A DNA stretch of 58,516 bases, from positions 1-58,516 of the forward strand of contig NZ_CAKVAM010000008.1 of the NCBI RefSeq assembly GCF_934725225.1. The letters run 5' to 3'. Both the position numbers and the translations under genes were made by a program. Under the pieces are notes generated by a model, which worked only from the letters and a program-made list of their open reading frames with translations, did not search any database and had not been told where the DNA came from. This document shows, one piece after another, positions 22,497-31,710 of the stretch. The DNA is from an uncultured Treponema sp. GTDB lineage: Bacteria; Spirochaetota; Spirochaetia; Treponematales; Treponemataceae. Position 1 is the first letter of the stretch; each line of letters begins with the position of its first letter.

Positions 22497-25289
22497 ATGG
22501 CAGAAGAAAAAATCGAAGATAAGACTGTATATATTCTTGATTCCTACGGCTTGATTTACAGGGCGTACTTTGCGCTTTTGAATCATCCTCTTACAAATCC
22601 CGGCGGAGACAATATTAGCGCGCTGGTTATTTTCTTTAAGAATCTGAGGGCGCTTATTTCAAAATACAATCCGTGTTATCTTGCGGCGGCGTTTGATTCG
22701 CGTGTCAAGACATTTCGGCATGAACTTTATGCGGAGTACAAGGCTAACCGTGCCAAGACTCCGGAAGATTTGCATGCGCAGGTTCCTTGGATAGAAGAAA
22801 TTCTTGAAGCATTGGAAATTCCTGTTCTTCGCTACGACGGATTTGAAGCTGATGATATTATTGCGACTGTTGCAAAAAAATGCGCACAGGAAAACCGGCC
22901 GTGCAGAATTCTTAGCGGCGACAAGGATTTGCTTCAGCTTGTTACGGACTCTTGCTTGGAAATGCAGCCGGACAGAGCCAACGGCGGCTGGGAAGTTATC
23001 GGCGCGCAGGAAGTTCTTGAAAAGTGGGGAATTCCGCCTGAAAAGATTCTGGACTACCTTTCGCTTGTGGGCGATGCTTCTGACAATGTTCCGGGCGTGA
23101 AGGGCGTGGGCGACAAAACCGCAATAAAACTTCTGACACAGTACGGAACTCTCGATGAGATTTATGCTCACGCTTCTGAAATAAAAGGCGCGCTTGGAGA
23201 AAAAATTAGGAACGACAAGGATAATGCTTATTTTTCAAAGCAGCTTATAACTTTAAGGTACGATGTTCCTATTGAAATTGATTTTGAATCTTTCTGCACA
23301 AAAAATATAAATTTTAAGTCTGGCGCGGAACTCCTTGAAAAATACGGAGCCTATGCGATTGCAAAAAGTTTCGCTTCGGAAACTGCGGCGGAAATTCATT
23401 CAGAGGAAAAATCAGTTTTGCAGGAAAAAGAGCCGGAAGAAAAAATCGCGCTGTCTGTAAAGCAAAATGAAGGCGACTACAAGCCTTGCACAAATCTTGA
23501 CGAGCTGAAAAATTTTGCACAGAACATTTTAGATTCCGCAGAAAAAGTTGTGGCGTTCGATACAGAAACTGACAGCTTGAACACACATGAGGCGAATCTT
23601 GTAGGCTTTAGTTTGAGCGTTGAAAAAGGAAAAGGAATTTATGTTCCTGTTATTTTAAGCGGCGGAATGTTTGCTCCCGAAACGATCTCTAAAAAAGATT
23701 GCCTTTCTGTTCTTGAAAAACTTTTTGCGGAAAAAGAACTCACTCTTGTAATGCACAACGGAAAATTCGATCTTGAAGTTCTTGCCGCAAACGGAATGAG
23801 TTCAAAAACTGAATGTAAAATTTTTGACACGATGATTGCCGCCTGGCTTTTGAATCCTGCCGCTTCTGGAAAATCTCCGTACAGTCTTGAGTATCTTGCG
23901 GAAACGAAGCTTGGGCTTAAAGGAATTGAGTTCAAGGACATTGTTCAGAAAAATCAGACTTTTGCGGATATTCCTTTGGAGAAGGCTTTTAAATACGGCG
24001 CGGAAGATTCTGATTTTACATTGCAGCTTTATTATCTTTTAAAAGATGAAATTAAAAAATCAAATCTTGAAAAACTTTTTTATGAAATGGAAATGAAAGT
24101 TCTTCCGATTCTTGTTTCCATGGAAATTCAAGGAATTCATTTGGACAAGAAAAAACTGAACGAGTATAAAGATGAACTTGCAGTTTTGATTTCAGAAAAA
24201 GAAAAAGAAATTTACAAAGAGGCAGATTGCGAATTTAACATTGCGTCTCCAAAGCAGCTTCAGGAAATTTTGTTTGAAAAACGCAATCTTCCTCATGGCA
24301 AAAAAACAAAAACTGGTTACAGCACAGACACTGCTGTTCTTGAAGAACTTGTGTTTTCTACAAACGACCCTCTTCCAAAAATGATTCTTGATTACAGGTC
24401 GTACACAAAACTTCAAAGCACTTATGTGGAGGCACTGCCTTTGCTTGCAGACAAGAATGGAAGAATCCATACTTCTTTTTTGCAGACGGGAACTGCCACA
24501 GGCCGCCTTTCAAGTCGAGATCCAAATTTGCAGAACATTCCTGTGCGCGATGAATCTGGAAGAAGAATTCGTTCTGCGTTTACTGCTGTGCCGGGAACAG
24601 TTCTTATTTCTGCAGACTACTCTCAAATTGAACTTGTTGTGCTTGCGCATTTGAGCGGCGATAAAAATCTTTGCTCTGCCTTTATAAATGGAATTGATGT
24701 TCATAAATCCACAGCCGCTTTGATTTACGGAATTTCTCCAGAGCAGGTGAAGCCAGAACAGCGTCGCTTTGCAAAGACCGTGAACTTTGGGGTTATGTAC
24801 GGAATGAGCGCGTTTCGACTTGCAAATGAATTGAACATAAGCCGGACAGAAGCAAAAAATTTTATTGACCAATATTTTTCAACGTATTCCGATGTTAAAA
24901 AATTTCTTGATGAAACAAAACGTATGGCAAGAGAAACCGGTTATGTTGAAACAATTACTGGACGCAGACGTTATATTCCAGAAATAAAAAGCTCAAGCAA
25001 GATTGTGCTTCAGGGCGCTGAAAGAATTGCAATAAACACTCCGATTCAAGGTAGCGCGGCTGATATTGTAAAAACTGCAATGATAAAAGTTCAGTCTGCC
25101 TTGGAAAAATCCAGTACAGGCGCAAAGATGCTTTTGCAGGTTCATGACGAATTGATTTTTGAATGCCCGGAAGACAATGCGGAAAATGCAATTTCAATTA
25201 TTCAGCGCGAAATGGAAAATGCTGTTCAGCTGAGAATTCCTCTGCGTGTGAGTGTTGAGCGCGGAAAAAACTGGGGAGAATTCCACTGA
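22497..25289 (+). CDS. polA: DNA polymerase I
   Basis: Protein of 930 residues with all three activities. The 5' nuclease domain begins YILDSYGLIYRAYFALL and has AFDSRVKTFRHELYAEYKA, DGFEADDIIATVA and GDASDNVPGVKGVGDKTA. The 3'-5' proofreading domain keeps its acids: AFDTETDSLN, HNGKFDLEVL and GAEDSDFT. The polymerase domain has motif A DYSQIELVVLAHLSGD, motif B RRFAKTVNFGVMYG and motif C QVHDELIFE. It fills Okazaki gaps and repair patches. Its stop overlaps the coaE start by one base. Confidence 0.97.
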   Translation: MAEEKIEDKTVYILDSYGLIYRAYFALLNHPLTNPGGDNISALVIFFKNLRALISKYNPCYLAAAFDSRVKTFRHELYAEYKANRAKTPEDLHAQVPWIEEILEALEIPVLRYDGFEADDIIATVAKKCAQENRPCRILSGDKDLLQLVTDSCLEMQPDRANGGWEVIGAQEVLEKWGIPPEKILDYLSLVGDASDNVPGVKGVGDKTAIKLLTQYGTLDEIYAHASEIKGALGEKIRNDKDNAYFSKQLITLRYDVPIEIDFESFCTKNINFKSGAELLEKYGAYAIAKSFASETAAEIHSEEKSVLQEKEPEEKIALSVKQNEGDYKPCTNLDELKNFAQNILDSAEKVVAFDTETDSLNTHEANLVGFSLSVEKGKGIYVPVILSGGMFAPETISKKDCLSVLEKLFAEKELTLVMHNGKFDLEVLAANGMSSKTECKIFDTMIAAWLLNPAASGKSPYSLEYLAETKLGLKGIEFKDIVQKNQTFADIPLEKAFKYGAEDSDFTLQLYYLLKDEIKKSNLEKLFYEMEMKVLPILVSMEIQGIHLDKKKLNEYKDELAVLISEKEKEIYKEADCEFNIASPKQLQEILFEKRNLPHGKKTKTGYSTDTAVLEELVFSTNDPLPKMILDYRSYTKLQSTYVEALPLLADKNGRIHTSFLQTGTATGRLSSRDPNLQNIPVRDESGRRIRSAFTAVPGTVLISADYSQIELVVLAHLSGDKNLCSAFINGIDVHKSTAALIYGISPEQVKPEQRRFAKTVNFGVMYGMSAFRLANELNISRTEAKNFIDQYFSTYSDVKKFLDETKRMARETGYVETITGRRRYIPEIKSSSKIVLQGAERIAINTPIQGSAADIVKTAMIKVQSALEKSSTGAKMLLQVHDELIFECPEDNAENAISIIQREMENAVQLRIPLRVSVERGKNWGEFH

Positions 25290-25885
25290 TGGTTTTGTGC
25301 GTAACAGGTCCGATGGCGGTAGGAAAAAATGCGGCAAGTTCAATTCTTGAAAAACTGGGATTTGTTTCTATTGACGCGGATTTGATTGGTCATGACGCAG
25401 TTGAAATTTGCAAGGAAAAAATTCTTGAGGAATTTTCTTCTTTGGCTCAGAAAAATAAAATTCAGCTTTTGAATCCAGATGGAAAAATAAACAGAAAAAA
25501 TCTTGGTCAGCTTATATTTAAAAATGAAAGGCTTGTAAAAAAGCAGGAGGAAATTGTTTTTCCGTATATAAATTCAGTCTTGGAAAAATTCATAGATGAA
25601 AATTCTGAAAAAAATATTGCGGTCAATGCAACTGTTTTGTACAAAGTGAATGCAATGAAAAAAGTTGAAAAAATTCTTTTTATTGATAGTCCGGTTTTTG
25701 TTAGATTTTTGCGCGCTAAAAAAAGAGACAGAATGAAGCCGCTTCAAATTATTGAAAGATTTTTTTCTCAAAGATTTTTGTTCAGCCAATATAAAGAAAC
25801 TGGAATTGAAATTTTCAGAATTGTAAACTGCGGAAATCTTTCTTCACTTCAGAAAAAAATTGAGCGCGTAGTTTTCAAGCAATAA
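25289..25885 (+). CDS. coaE: dephospho-CoA kinase
   Basis: Protein of 198 residues catalysing the last step of CoA synthesis (ATP plus dephospho-CoA). The P-loop is GPMAVGKN (residues 7-14) with DADLIGHDAV following, and LNPDGKINRKNLGQLIF is the family's substrate-binding segment. The start ATG overlaps the polA TGA (TGATG), a polA-coaE coupling seen in several bacteria. The P-loop is slightly unusual in having MAVGKN in place of IGSGKS/T. Confidence 0.85.
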   Translation: MVLCVTGPMAVGKNAASSILEKLGFVSIDADLIGHDAVEICKEKILEEFSSLAQKNKIQLLNPDGKINRKNLGQLIFKNERLVKKQEEIVFPYINSVLEKFIDENSEKNIAVNATVLYKVNAMKKVEKILFIDSPVFVRFLRAKKRDRMKPLQIIERFFSQRFLFSQYKETGIEIFRIVNCGNLSSLQKKIERVVFKQ

Positions 25886-25931
25886 CAGGCTTTTTAAACT
25901 TGAATTTTCCTCTAAATATCTTTTTTTTAAT

Positions 25932-25964
25932 GCCGATATTCTTTGTATGGAATACCGGCTTTTT
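25932..25964 (+). terminator. polA-coaE terminator
   Basis: GCCGATATTC pairs with GAATACCGGC (one mismatch) around TTTGTATG and is followed by TTTTTG. Confidence 0.8.
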
Positions 25965-25998
25965 GTTTTATTTTTGAAAGCTGGCAGGGGATAAAATT

Positions 25999-26937
25999 AT
26001 GGAACAGAAAAGAACTATTTGGATTGTACTTGCGGCTGGAATTTTTTTGTCAGTTGTGCTTGGCGCTGCTGTAATTCTTTATGCGTCTGAAGCTAAAAAA
26101 AATACAACTGCTCTTTATCAGCGTTCGGCTGGCTCGGTTTGGATGTCTCCAGAAACTGCCCAGCAAAAGCACGCTGAATCATTTTCAAATGGAATTGATT
26201 TTCCGAGCGAGCCTCCTGCTCAAGAAACCAGCATAAATCCTGCGGAAGTGAATAATTCTTCTGTAACTTCAAATATTGAATCTCCTGCGGAAGGAAAAAC
26301 TTCTATTGAAAATTCCGATTCAAAAATTGCGCAGACAGACAACGTTACTGTTATTTCTACAGGAAACACAAGCGTTTACAATGTTGGCGACACTTCAACT
26401 ACAACAATTGACTTGAACGCATTGAAGAACACTGCTTCTGCGTCTAGCAATGTTACAGCTCAGAACAAGGCTGCCGAAACTGCAATCAGAGAAACAAATG
26501 CTGTTCACCGCAATGTTGAAAAAAAATCTCCTGTAGTCGAAAAGCAAGTTTCTTCTCCAAAGGCTTCTGCGTCTAGCAATAAAAATTCAGCTTCTTCAAA
26601 AAGTTCTTCGCAAGTTTCTTCAGTTCCAAAAAAATCAGCTCAAGTTTCTGCTTCAAAATCTGCTTTGGCAAAAAAAGTTTCAGACAGATTCTGGGTTCAG
26701 GCTGGTTCTTACACAACAACAAAAAATGCTGACGAAGCCAGAGGAATTCTTGAGTCGAATAAAATTCCATGCGAAGTCTTTACATTTACAGATGCGAAAG
26801 GCGTGCTTCATTACCGCGTAAGAGTCGGACCTTATACAACAAAAAGTGAAGCCGAATACTGGAAGCAAAGAATCGATACAATTTCTTTGTTTGCAAAAAA
26901 CGGAACTTATGTTACAAATACTAGCGCGGCAAAATAA
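25999..26937 (+). CDS. SPOR-domain membrane protein
   Basis: Protein of 312 residues. One N-terminal membrane segment (IVLAAGIFLSVVLGAAVILYA), a long Ser/Ala/Lys-rich low-complexity linker (about residues 60-230), and a C-terminal SPOR domain beginning RFWVQAGSYTTTKNADEARG with YRVRVGPYTTKSEAEYWKQR. SPOR domains bind septal peptidoglycan lacking stem peptides, so a role in cell division or envelope turnover is likely. CAGGGG serves as ribosome-binding site. Confidence 0.88.
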   Translation: MEQKRTIWIVLAAGIFLSVVLGAAVILYASEAKKNTTALYQRSAGSVWMSPETAQQKHAESFSNGIDFPSEPPAQETSINPAEVNNSSVTSNIESPAEGKTSIENSDSKIAQTDNVTVISTGNTSVYNVGDTSTTTIDLNALKNTASASSNVTAQNKAAETAIRETNAVHRNVEKKSPVVEKQVSSPKASASSNKNSASSKSSSQVSSVPKKSAQVSASKSALAKKVSDRFWVQAGSYTTTKNADEARGILESNKIPCEVFTFTDAKGVLHYRVRVGPYTTKSEAEYWKQRIDTISLFAKNGTYVTNTSAAK

Positions 26938-26940
26938 AAA

Positions 26941-27423
26941 ATGAAAAAAACAAATGCAATGCGCATTTTAGACAGCTTGGAAATTCCTTACGAAACAAAA
27001 GAGTACGATGACGACGGAGAACATTTGCTTCATAAGGGAGCTGCTTTGGAACTTTCTGAAAAACTTGGAATAAATCCTGAATGCGTTTTTAAAACAATAG
27101 TCATGCGCACGGATTCAAAAGAGACTGTTGTTTTTTGCCAGAGCGCGGTTTATGAAATCAATTTGAAAAAAGCCAGAGCTGCTTGTGGAGCAAAAGAAGT
27201 TCATCCTGTTAAGCCGGAAGAACTTTTGTCGCTTACAGGATATATTCGCGGCGGCTGTTCTCCCATCGGAATGAAACGGAAATACAGAACTTTTATTGAT
27301 GAGACAGTTTTGCTTTATGACAAAGTTTATGTCAGTGCAGGAATCCGCGGACTTCAGCTTGTGCTTTCTCCTTCAGATTTGATAAAAGCTAGCGACGCCC
27401 AGCCAGTTGATTTGATTCTTTAG
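26941..27423 (+). CDS. ybaK: Cys-tRNA(Pro)/aminoacyl-tRNA deacylase, YbaK/EbsC family
   Basis: Protein of 160 residues of the trans-editing deacylase family. KKTNAMRILDSLEIPYETKE opens the domain, LGINPECVFKTIVMRTD follows, and SPIGMKRKYRTFIDET is the conserved core with the glycine loop. It removes mischarged amino acids, classically Cys from tRNA-Pro. It starts 3 bases after the SPOR gene, so it shares that transcript. Confidence 0.9.
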   Translation: MKKTNAMRILDSLEIPYETKEYDDDGEHLLHKGAALELSEKLGINPECVFKTIVMRTDSKETVVFCQSAVYEINLKKARAACGAKEVHPVKPEELLSLTGYIRGGCSPIGMKRKYRTFIDETVLLYDKVYVSAGIRGLQLVLSPSDLIKASDAQPVDLIL

Positions 27424-27486
27424 CCAAAATTTTTGCCGGATATATTTTCAGCGGATTTCAAAATTGGAATTCGTTGTTTGAAATTA

Positions 27487-27515
27487 TCGACTTTTTGCGA
27501 TTTCTATAGTAAAAT
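27487..27515 (+). promoter_or_regulatory. rnf operon promoter
   Basis: TCGACT at 27487-27492, 17 bases, TAAAAT at 27510-27515, then 7 bases to the rnfC ATG. A slightly earlier -10 (TATAGT, 27505) is possible. There is no Shine-Dalgarno sequence before rnfC, so a near-leaderless mRNA is expected. Confidence 0.45.
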
Positions 27516-27522
27516 TATTTCC

Positions 27523-28872
27523 ATGAAAACACACACTTTTAAAGGCGGAATCTTTCCGTTGGAAATGAAGGAGCTTACAAATAAATGCCCGATAAAAGAG
27601 GCGTTTCCTTCTTCTAAAACGGTTACGATTCCAATCACCATGGGCGGCGCTCCAAACACTCCGCTCGTAAAAGTCGGAGATTCTGTTGCAAAAGGACAGA
27701 AAATTGCTTCGGGTGAAAAATTCATGTCAGTGCCCGTTCATTCTTCTATTTCAGGAAAAGTAAAGAAGATTCAGAATTTTACTGTTACTGGCGGAATGAC
27801 TGCGCCTTGCATTGTGATTGAGGCTGACGGTTCGGATAATGTTGAATTTATGGATCCGCTAGATCCGTTTACATGCGGAAAAGAAAAAGTTCTTGAGCGG
27901 ATAAAAGAAGCTGGAATTGTCGGAATGGGCGGCGCGTCTTTTCCTGCGCACGTAAAATTAAATCCTCCAGAAGATAAAGAAATCGATTATGTTCTTGTCA
28001 ACGCCGCTGAATGCGAGCCTTATCTTACTTGCGATGAGCGGACAATGATTGAAACTCCGGAAAAACTCATAGACGGACTTGCGATAATTTTGAATCTTGT
28101 TGGCGCGGCTGGAATAATTGCGCTTGAAGACAACAAGGCCTACATAAAACCTTCTCTTGAAAAAATCATAGTTGAAAAAGGCTACGCAGACGATATGCGC
28201 GTTATGCTCGTCAAAACAAAATATCCGCAGGGCTCTGAAAAATTTATAGTTTCGTCTTGCCTTGGCGTTGAAATTCCTTCTGGAAAACTCCCTGCCGATG
28301 CTGGCGTGATTATTTCAAATGTTGGAACTGTCTGCGCGATAAGCGATGCTTTCAGGCTCGGAAAACCTTTGATTGAACGCAGCCTTACAATTTCCGGCGG
28401 CGCAGTAGAAAATCCGTGCAATTTAAAAGTTCCAGTCGGAACAATGATTTCAGATTTGTCTCCTGAATATTTTTCTTTAAAAGAAAATTCGGCTGTGAAA
28501 ATTATTTCCGGCGGCCCGATGATGGGCTTTGCGATGCCTGATATGAATTTTCCAGTTGCAAAAGGAACAAGCGGAATTACTTTCCTCACAAAAGATGAAA
28601 CTTATCTTGTTGACGAAGAGCAGTGCATTGGCTGCGGAATGTGTGTGTCTGTCTGCGCAATGCATTTAAGTCCGGTTCTTATGGTTCGTGAGCTTAAGGC
28701 TGAAAATATTTCAAATGCAAAAAAACTTGGTCTTATGGACTGCATTGAATGCGGATGCTGCGCTTATGCTTGCCCGGCGAATGTTAGACTTGTTCAGCGT
28801 TTCAGAATTGGAAAGTCGATTGTAAGAGAACAGATTGCGGCGGCAAAAGCAAAGGAGGCTGTAAAAAAATGA
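27523..28872 (+). CDS. rnfC: Rnf electron transport complex subunit RnfC
   Basis: Protein of 449 residues, the peripheral NADH/FMN subunit of the ferredoxin:NAD+ oxidoreductase. The N-terminus MKTHTFKGGIFPLEMKELT is typical. GMGGASFPAHVKL near residue 135 is the nucleotide-binding segment, with YVLVNAAECEPYLTCDE after it. Two 4Fe-4S motifs lie near the C-terminus: CIGCGMCVSVCAMHLSP and CIECGCCAYACPANV. The frame is open upstream to 27433, but the family N-terminus begins at this ATG. First gene of the order C-D-G-E-A-B. Confidence 0.95.
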   Translation: MKTHTFKGGIFPLEMKELTNKCPIKEAFPSSKTVTIPITMGGAPNTPLVKVGDSVAKGQKIASGEKFMSVPVHSSISGKVKKIQNFTVTGGMTAPCIVIEADGSDNVEFMDPLDPFTCGKEKVLERIKEAGIVGMGGASFPAHVKLNPPEDKEIDYVLVNAAECEPYLTCDERTMIETPEKLIDGLAIILNLVGAAGIIALEDNKAYIKPSLEKIIVEKGYADDMRVMLVKTKYPQGSEKFIVSSCLGVEIPSGKLPADAGVIISNVGTVCAISDAFRLGKPLIERSLTISGGAVENPCNLKVPVGTMISDLSPEYFSLKENSAVKIISGGPMMGFAMPDMNFPVAKGTSGITFLTKDETYLVDEEQCIGCGMCVSVCAMHLSPVLMVRELKAENISNAKKLGLMDCIECGCCAYACPANVRLVQRFRIGKSIVREQIAAAKAKEAVKK

Positions 28873-29900
28873 ACTCTGAAAATAAAATGTTTCTTTCTTC
28901 TAGCCCGCATTTTACAGCTGGGCTTTCAACTCAAAAAATAATGCTTGCGGTTTTGATTTCGCTGCTTCCTGAATGTGTTTATGGCGTTATTGTTTTTGGA
29001 CTTCCTGCCTTGGCGACAATTCTTGTTTCTGTTGCTTCATGCTTTGTTTTTGAATTTTTGTTTCAGAAAATCACCCGTCAAAAAATTGTTGTTTCAAATT
29101 TATCTTGCTGTGTGACTGGCGTTTTGCTTGCTCTTGTAATTCCGTCTACAACGCCTTTGTGGATGACAGTTCTTGGCGCGTTGGTTGCGATTGTTATTGC
29201 GAAGGGACTTTTCGGAGGAATCGGAAGCAACGTTTTTAATCCGGCGCTTACTGGACGAGCTTTTGTGTTTATAAGTTTTCCGGTTGCTTTGGGCGCGTCT
29301 TGGTTTAATCCGGCGACTGATGCAATTTCAAGCGCGACAGTTTTGAGCCAAGTTAAGGCAGGCTCTTTTGTTGCTGACAGTTCAGTTTATCTTCAGTATT
29401 TTTTTGGAAACCGCGCTGGCTGTACTGGCGAAACTTCAATTCTTTTGATTTTGCTTTCCTTTGCTTTCCTTGCTTTTACAAAGATAATCGACTGGAGAGC
29501 GCCTGTTGCGATGGTCGGAACTGTTGCTGTCTGCACATTGATTTCCGGCGGAGATGTTCTCTTTGCGCTTTTGAGCGGAGGACTTTTGTTCGGGGCAACT
29601 TTTATGGTTACTGACTATTCGACTGCTCCTGTTACAAAAAAAGGCCGGCTTGTGTTTGGCTTTGGCTGCGGACTTATAACTTTCCTGATAAGAAAATTCG
29701 GCGGATACCCGGAAGGTGTAATGTTCAGCATTTTGATTATGAATGCAGTTGCTCCGTTCCTGAATAATCTTTCCGCAAGAAAATATGGCTACGGAAAAAA
29801 AGGAAACAGAAAACCTGCTCCAAAAAAAATAATTCAGGATTTTGATGTTTCAAATGCAGTTCCTTTAGAACAGAAAAAAAATGCGGAGGCTGAAAAATGA
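28869..29900 (+). CDS. rnfD: Rnf complex subunit RnfD
   Basis: Membrane protein of 343 residues with about nine hydrophobic segments. GGIGSNVFNPALTGRAFVFI is the conserved region, and AISSATVLSQ carries the Thr that binds FMN covalently in this family. It overlaps rnfC (ATGA). Part of the membrane ion-pumping core. Confidence 0.95.
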   Translation: MNSENKMFLSSSPHFTAGLSTQKIMLAVLISLLPECVYGVIVFGLPALATILVSVASCFVFEFLFQKITRQKIVVSNLSCCVTGVLLALVIPSTTPLWMTVLGALVAIVIAKGLFGGIGSNVFNPALTGRAFVFISFPVALGASWFNPATDAISSATVLSQVKAGSFVADSSVYLQYFFGNRAGCTGETSILLILLSFAFLAFTKIIDWRAPVAMVGTVAVCTLISGGDVLFALLSGGLLFGATFMVTDYSTAPVTKKGRLVFGFGCGLITFLIRKFGGYPEGVMFSILIMNAVAPFLNNLSARKYGYGKKGNRKPAPKKIIQDFDVSNAVPLEQKKNAEAEK

Positions 29901-30499
29901 GCCAGAAAAATTCAGTCTTGGAAATGCTTGGACTTGGAATTGTCCTTGCGATTTATGCGATGGCGGCTTGCACAGTTCTTGCTGTTGTAAATAATTTTAC
30001 TTACGGGCGGATTGCGCAGAATAAACTTAACAAAGCGAATGCCGCAATGAAAGCTGTTGTAAAAGACGCTGATTCTTTTGAAGCCGTTGATTCATTTCCT
30101 GCAGCTTCAAATTCTTCTATTACAATACAAAATATTTTTATTGCAAAACAAGGTGAAAACGTAATTGGCGGAGTTGCCCAAGTTTCAGGTCCGACTTATG
30201 ACAAAGGTACAATCATGGTTGGAATGAGAGCCGACGGAACTGTTACAGGCTTGCAGTTTTTGGAGCTTACTGATTCTCCGGGATTCGGCTTGAAGGCAAA
30301 TGATCCGACATTTACGCTTGCCAACGGAAAAACATTTTACGGACAATTTGAAGGAAAAAATGCCAAAGACGGATTTGTTGCCGGTCAGACTTTTGACTCT
30401 ATTTCCGGGGCGACAATAACTAGCGTTGGCATTGGCAATCTTATTTCCGCAGGAACAGAATGTCTTTTAAAAGTTCTTGACGGACAGGAGTTGAATTAA
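29897..30499 (+). CDS. rnfG: Rnf complex subunit RnfG
   Basis: Protein of 200 residues with one N-terminal membrane segment (GLGIVLAIYAMAACTVLAVV) and an extracytoplasmic FMN-binding domain. The SGATITS motif near residue 175 carries the covalent FMN Thr. ELTDSPGFGLKANDPTF is a further family signature. It overlaps rnfD by 4 bases. Confidence 0.95.
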   Translation: MSQKNSVLEMLGLGIVLAIYAMAACTVLAVVNNFTYGRIAQNKLNKANAAMKAVVKDADSFEAVDSFPAASNSSITIQNIFIAKQGENVIGGVAQVSGPTYDKGTIMVGMRADGTVTGLQFLELTDSPGFGLKANDPTFTLANGKTFYGQFEGKNAKDGFVAGQTFDSISGATITSVGIGNLISAGTECLLKVLDGQELN

Positions 30500-30500
30500 T

Positions 30501-31118
30501 ATGAACAAGCAGCTTCAAATTTTTACAAACGGTTTCTTAAAGGAAAATCCGCTTTTGGTTTTAAATATCGGCTTGTGTTCTTCGCTTGGAGTTACAACAA
30601 GTATTTTTAACGGACTTGGAATGGGAATGAGCATGACGTTCGTTCTTTTTATGAGCGAGCTTGTAATCAGCATTTTTAGAAAATGTATTCCCAACGCAAT
30701 CCGTCTTCCAATTTTTATAATTATTATCGCGGCGTTTACAACTATTGTTCAGTTTGTGCTTCAGGCTTATGTTGAATCTTTGTACGATGCGCTGGGAGTT
30801 TTTCTTCCGCTGATTGTTGTAAACTGCATTATCATGGGACGCGTTGAATCTTTTGCTTCAAAGAACAATGTCGGAAATTCTATTCTTGATGCGCTCGGAA
30901 TGGGAATTGGCTACACTTGCGTTCTCGTTGTGATTTCGCTTGTGCGTGAATTTTTTGGCGGCGGAACTTTGATGGCTGGAACTTCTGTAAAACTTGAGCT
31001 TATTCCTGAAGCATACAGAATTGGAATTTTAAACAGCGCGCCGGGCGGCTTCATTGTTTTTGGACTTCTTGGAGCGGCAGTTCAGGCTTTGAAAAATAAA
31101 AAGGAGGCTGCAAAATGA
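30501..31118 (+). CDS. rnfE: Rnf complex subunit RnfE
   Basis: Six-helix membrane protein of 205 residues. It begins FTNGFLKENPLLVLNIGLCSS, and GRVESFASKNNVGNSILDAL is the conserved cytoplasmic loop. With RnfA it forms the inverted-topology pair in the ion channel. It starts 1 base after rnfG. Confidence 0.95.
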   Translation: MNKQLQIFTNGFLKENPLLVLNIGLCSSLGVTTSIFNGLGMGMSMTFVLFMSELVISIFRKCIPNAIRLPIFIIIIAAFTTIVQFVLQAYVESLYDALGVFLPLIVVNCIIMGRVESFASKNNVGNSILDALGMGIGYTCVLVVISLVREFFGGGTLMAGTSVKLELIPEAYRIGILNSAPGGFIVFGLLGAAVQALKNKKEAAK

Positions 31119-31693
31119 CTGATATGATTCAGCTTTTTATAAAGTCAGCAATTGTTGACAACGTTGTTTTTATTCAGTATTTGGCAATCTGTCCTTTTAT
31201 TGGAATGACCGCCGAAACTGGCAAAGCTTCTGGAATGGGACTTGCTACAACTTTTGTTATCATTCTTGCAACTGTTGTTACTTGGCCTTTGTATAAATTT
31301 GTGATGATTCCGCTTGGACTGGAATTTTTGCAGACATTGTTTTTCATTCTTGTAATTGCCTCTCTTGTTCAGCTTGTTGAATTTTATCTGAAAAAATCTG
31401 CGCCGGGACTTTACTCTTCAATGGGCGTTTATCTTGCGCTGATTACAACAAACTGCGCGGTTCTTGGCGTTACAATAAACTGCATAAGCAAAGACTACAA
31501 TTATATTCAGAGCATTGTTTACGCTTTTGGAACAGCCTGCGGATTTCTTTTGAGCATGGTGATTATGTCGGGCGTAAGAAGCAGAATTAAAATTGCGAAA
31601 ATTCCTGAAGCTTTTAAGGGAACTCCAATTCTTTATGTTGCTGCCGGACTTTTGAGCCTTGCGTTTTTAGGCTTTAAAGGTCTTATAAAATAA
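31115..31693 (+). CDS. rnfA: Rnf complex subunit RnfA
   Basis: Six-helix membrane protein of 192 residues, paralogous to RnfE. AIVDNVVFIQYLAICPFIGM at the N-terminus and LALITTNCAVLGVTI are the conserved segments containing the membrane Cys residues. It overlaps rnfE by 4 bases. Confidence 0.95.
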   Translation: MTDMIQLFIKSAIVDNVVFIQYLAICPFIGMTAETGKASGMGLATTFVIILATVVTWPLYKFVMIPLGLEFLQTLFFILVIASLVQLVEFYLKKSAPGLYSSMGVYLALITTNCAVLGVTINCISKDYNYIQSIVYAFGTACGFLLSMVIMSGVRSRIKIAKIPEAFKGTPILYVAAGLLSLAFLGFKGLIK

Positions 31694-31710
31694 TTCAGCG
31701 GAGGAACTTT

